Shown piece by piece: positions 6,712 through 8,651 of a stretch of 8,651 nucleotides of DNA. The notes below the pieces were generated by a model. That model was not told the origin of the DNA. It did not search any database and was given only the letters and a program-made list of their open reading frames with translations. The stretch comes from Rhodospirillaceae bacterium (lineage in GTDB: Bacteria; Pseudomonadota; Alphaproteobacteria; UBA8366; GCA-2717185): positions 687 through 9,337 of the forward strand of contig JAPPPC010000701.1 in assembly GCA_028817685.1 (NCBI GenBank). The letters run 5' to 3'. Positions within the stretch are counted from its first letter, which is position 1. Every line of letters starts with the position of its first letter. The position numbers were made by a program, and so were the translations under genes.

Positions 6712-8082
6712 TTAACCAAATTTGCAAGCGTTGGCTGTGACGCTGCCCGCGCCGGACAACCGGACCGATTCTTTTTGACTTACTTCCCGGCGAGACCGAG
6801 TGCGGCGGGCCAGCAGGTAGGAGGCGATGCGGGCATCGAACTCGGCGGAGATCTGGTTGATCCGCGCGCTGAACACCTCGCGTTCCGCGTCCAGCACGTT
6901 CAGCGAGGTTTCCTTGCCCGCTTCCCGCAGCCGCTTCTTCGCGTTGAACACCTCGATCGCAAGATTGACCGCATTGTTCAGAAGATCGACACGCCGGCGC
7001 TCCGTCAACAGACGGTCCCACGCCACCCGCACATCCTCCTCAACGCGCCGCACCGCGAAGTTGAAGCTGTCCTTCCGCGCCGCCAACGTCCGCGACGCGC
7101 TCTCAACCCGAGACCGCGTCCGGAAACCGCTGAAAAACTCCCAGCGCGCCCGGATCAGCAGGCTCTGTTCCCGCTTAACGCCCCGCGTCGTCCCGTTATT
7201 GTCCGCATAGTCCAGCGTGCCCACCAGATCCACCGACGGGTAATAGTCCGCCCGCGCGATCCGCTTCTGCTCGCGCGCGATGTCCGCCTGGTAGCGCGTC
7301 TGACGCAACGCCGGATGGTACTGCTGCGCCGTCTCGATCGCCCCGTCCAGGTCCGGCGGCACGATGCCTTCCGGCGGCACGCCCTCTTCCAGGCTCGAAA
7401 TCTCCGGCAAGTGCCCGAAAAGCTGCTTGTAGCGCGCCAGCGCCTCCTGCAACCGCCCCTCGAACGCCACACGCTGTTCCTTGGCGACCTGCAGCCGCGA
7501 CTTCGCCTGCAACACGTCAACCGCGATGCCCGAGCCGCGCTGGACCCGCTCATCCTCGAGCCGCAACTGCGTGCGGATCGTGTTCTCCGTGTTCTGCGCC
7601 ACCGCGATCAGACGCACATTGCGCAGCACGTCCAGATATTGGTTCAAACCCTGGAACAGCAGCTCCTGGCGCGTGTTCTCCAGGCTCATCTGCTGCTCGA
7701 TATGGCCCAGCTCCGCCGCAACGATCCCCGCCTCGTCCCGGAACCCGTTGAACAGGTTCTGCGTCGCCGTCAGGGTCAGCTTGTCGCGCCGCATCAAGAA
7801 CACGCCAAGCCCCGCCTGACGCCGCGTCGGATCGTCCGTCCGTTCCGCACCGCTGTCGCCCGAAAGCTCAAACCGCGGCAGATACGCCGAACGCGCCTCT
7901 TCGATCCGCGCCCGCGCCGCCGCCGCATCGTTCCGCGCCCGGCGCAGATCCGGATGCTCCCGCAGCAGCAGATCAAGCTCCGAACGCAACGGCTCCGCCG
8001 TCGCAGGAACCGCAAAAACCCCCGCAATCAGGCTCAGTATCGCCAATCCGTATATCGGCGCCAAGCGGCTCGCCCTAATCAT
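6712..8082 (-). CDS. tolC: TolC-family outer membrane channel, copy 2, with frameshifted C-terminus
   Basis: The protein has 456 residues from the ATG at 8082 (MIRASRLAPIYG...). An upstream in-frame ATG at 8151 would add 23 residues; neither start has a convincing ribosome binding site, and I prefer 8082 because it gives a compact signal peptide cleaved after ATA. The body is identical to copy 1 from LAPIYG through LLARRT: signal peptide, both efflux repeats and all tunnel helices. After LLARRT the frame is shifted by a 23-bp deletion, so the family-typical GMLTPAALGLAGK end is replaced by 28 unrelated residues (RSRREVSQKESV...ACKFG). The old stop codon survives out of frame at 6780-6782. The tail lies beyond the last tunnel helix, so folding and export may persist, but function is uncertain. 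It is first in the minus-strand cluster, 177 bp or more from the divergent SenC gene. Confidence 0.85.
   Translation of the reverse strand: MIRASRLAPIYGLAILSLIAGVFAVPATAEPLRSELDLLLREHPDLRRARNDAAAARARIEEARSAYLPRFELSGDSGAERTDDPTRRQAGLGVFLMRRDKLTLTATQNLFNGFRDEAGIVAAELGHIEQQMSLENTRQELLFQGLNQYLDVLRNVRLIAVAQNTENTIRTQLRLEDERVQRGSGIAVDVLQAKSRLQVAKEQRVAFEGRLQEALARYKQLFGHLPEISSLEEGVPPEGIVPPDLDGAIETAQQYHPALRQTRYQADIAREQKRIARADYYPSVDLVGTLDYADNNGTTRGVKREQSLLIRARWEFFSGFRTRSRVESASRTLAARKDSFNFAVRRVEEDVRVAWDRLLTERRRVDLLNNAVNLAIEVFNAKKRLREAGKETSLNVLDAEREVFSARINQISAEFDARIASYLLARRTRSRREVSQKESVRLSGAGSVTANACKFG
6800..8061. repeat. 1262-bp direct repeat, copy B (inside tolC copy 2)
   Basis: This matches 1810-3071 at every base I compared, in direct orientation. 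Its left edge coincides with the 23-bp deletion relative to copy A: copy A has GCGGCGGG at 1789-1796 and 1812-1819, whereas here only one GCGGCGGG remains (6802-6809). Its right edge is followed by CAAGCG against TAAC in copy A, i.e. synonymous Leu and Arg codon changes, and then by unrelated sequence. Confidence 0.95.
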
Positions 8083-8171
8083 ATGTCCAGAACCAAGTGG
8101 ATTTCGAAGAAGCCGGGGTAATAACGACAGGATCGTCGGAGTGTTTAGCATGAATCGTTGAATTGCAAGTC

Positions 8172-8200
8172 TATATAGAGAGTTCAGCTACAGAAATAAC
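8172..8200 (-). promoter_or_regulatory. AT-rich candidate promoter for tolC copy 2
   Basis: On the minus strand TATATA (8172-8177) could be a -10 box, with only a poor -35 candidate (GTTATT, about 8195-8200). The surrounding 8152-8235 DNA is clearly AT-rich against a GC-rich background and lies between divergent genes, which is where promoters are expected. The upstream sequence shares nothing obvious with that of tolC copy 1. Confidence 0.3.
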
Positions 8201-8316
8201 AGAATAAAACAACTTTAATTACTAGGCTTGCTTTTAACCGCCATACTCCCAGTTTCGCCGAACGATCCGCACTCGACAAGCGCCAATCAAGGATATAGTC
8301 ATCGGGCGAACGGCGT

Positions 8317-8321
8317 GGGAG
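8317..8321 (+). promoter_or_regulatory. Ribosome binding site of the SCO1/SenC gene
   Basis: GGGAG stands seven nt before the ATG at 8329. The second in-frame ATG at 8335 would be 13 nt away, which favours the first. Confidence 0.6.
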
Positions 8322-8328
8322 CAACGCG

Positions 8329-8651
8329 ATGACGATGCAGAGGCTGCTTCTCCTGGCCGGCGGTCTTTTCGTACTCGGGCTGACCGGAACGGTCGCGACT
8401 CTGTGGGTTCACGAAACCACGGGCGACCAGGCACACACGCTGGCCATGCAGCAGGCCCTGCAGAATGTTGTGACCCCACGGGAACCCCAGTTCGCGCTGA
8501 TCGATCACAACGAAAAGCCGGTCAGCGAGCAAGATTTCCGCGGCCGCCTGATGCTGGTCTATTTCGGCTATACCCAATGCACGGACATCTGCCCGTTCGA
8601 TCTCGCCGCAATCGGGCACGCCTTGGATATACTCGACGTTCGAGACGACTC
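8329..8651 (+). CDS. senC: SCO1/SenC family copper-binding protein, N-terminal part (cut by window end)
   Basis: The first 107 residues are present and the gene runs off the right edge. Residues 5-26 form a hydrophobic anchor or signal segment (LLLLAGGLFVLGL), followed by the SCO core: a strand/loop region FALIDHNEKPVSEQDFRGR (55-73), then LMLVYFGYTQCTDICPFDL (74-92) with the CxxxC copper-binding cysteines at 84 and 88. This is the thioredoxin-like SCO fold; the conserved downstream histidine would lie outside the window. SCO proteins deliver copper to, or reduce cysteines of, the CuA site of cytochrome c oxidase at the outer face of the inner membrane. The gene is divergent from tolC copy 2 and probably functionally unrelated to secretion. 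Confidence 0.9.
   Translation, partial: MTMQRLLLLAGGLFVLGLTGTVATLWVHETTGDQAHTLAMQQALQNVVTPREPQFALIDHNEKPVSEQDFRGRLMLVYFGYTQCTDICPFDLAAIGHALDILDVRDD

Noticed and set aside
1767..8082. Composite transposon with tolC repeats as ends
   Set aside because: The repeats encode TolC rather than a transposase, have no terminal inverted repeats, and I see no target-site duplication.
8299..8619. Minus-strand ORF of 106 aa (and 8234-8479) at the right edge
   Set aside because: It is antisense to the SCO1/SenC gene, which has a good ribosome binding site, hydrophobic anchor and CxxxC motif.

Overview
This GC-rich window, with strong G/C preference at third codon positions, reads like a chromosomal segment from a proteobacterium. 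An alphaproteobacterium is my best guess, from the PrtD-like exporter, the SPOR/lipoprotein pair and the SCO1/SenC gene, but nothing here fixes the taxon. Apart from a SenC gene entering at the right edge and one doubtful small ORF, every supported gene lies on the minus strand.

In transcription order (right to left) the minus strand holds: tolC copy 2 (8082-6712, altered C-terminus); a 462-bp gap; a PrtD-type type I secretion ABC transporter (6249-4519); an HlyD-type adaptor overlapping it by ATGA (4522-3233); a 152-bp AT-rich gap; tolC copy 1 (3080-1767, intact C-terminus); a small lipoprotein (1681-968); and a proline-rich SPOR-domain ORF (975-61) that looks broken in its C-terminal domain. 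ABC transporter, adaptor and TolC channel together make a complete type I secretion machine, exporting a C-terminally tagged protein (typically an RTX protein) from cytoplasm to outside in one step. No RTX substrate lies in the window.

The most remarkable structure is the duplication of tolC. Two direct copies, 4990 bp apart, look identical over about 1262 bp. Identity stops just inside both ends of the coding sequence. Outside the tract the last shared codons differ only synonymously, and the flanking DNA is unrelated. This is the pattern expected when gene conversion homogenises two older paralogues that each keep their own promoter, rather than of a fresh tandem duplication. At the 3' edge of the tract copy 2 lacks 23 bp between two GCGGCGGG repeats, which shifts the frame and replaces the conserved end of TolC with an unrelated 28-residue tail. 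An assembly error across the repeat must be excluded.

I see no mobile-element gene, CRISPR array, rRNA or tRNA. The gap at 6250-6711 contains a candidate promoter, a hairpin and a 33-codon plus-strand ORF with a good ribosome binding site. I did not find a convincing new molecular system; the unusual content is the exporter bracketed by two tolC copies and the apparently damaged SPOR gene.
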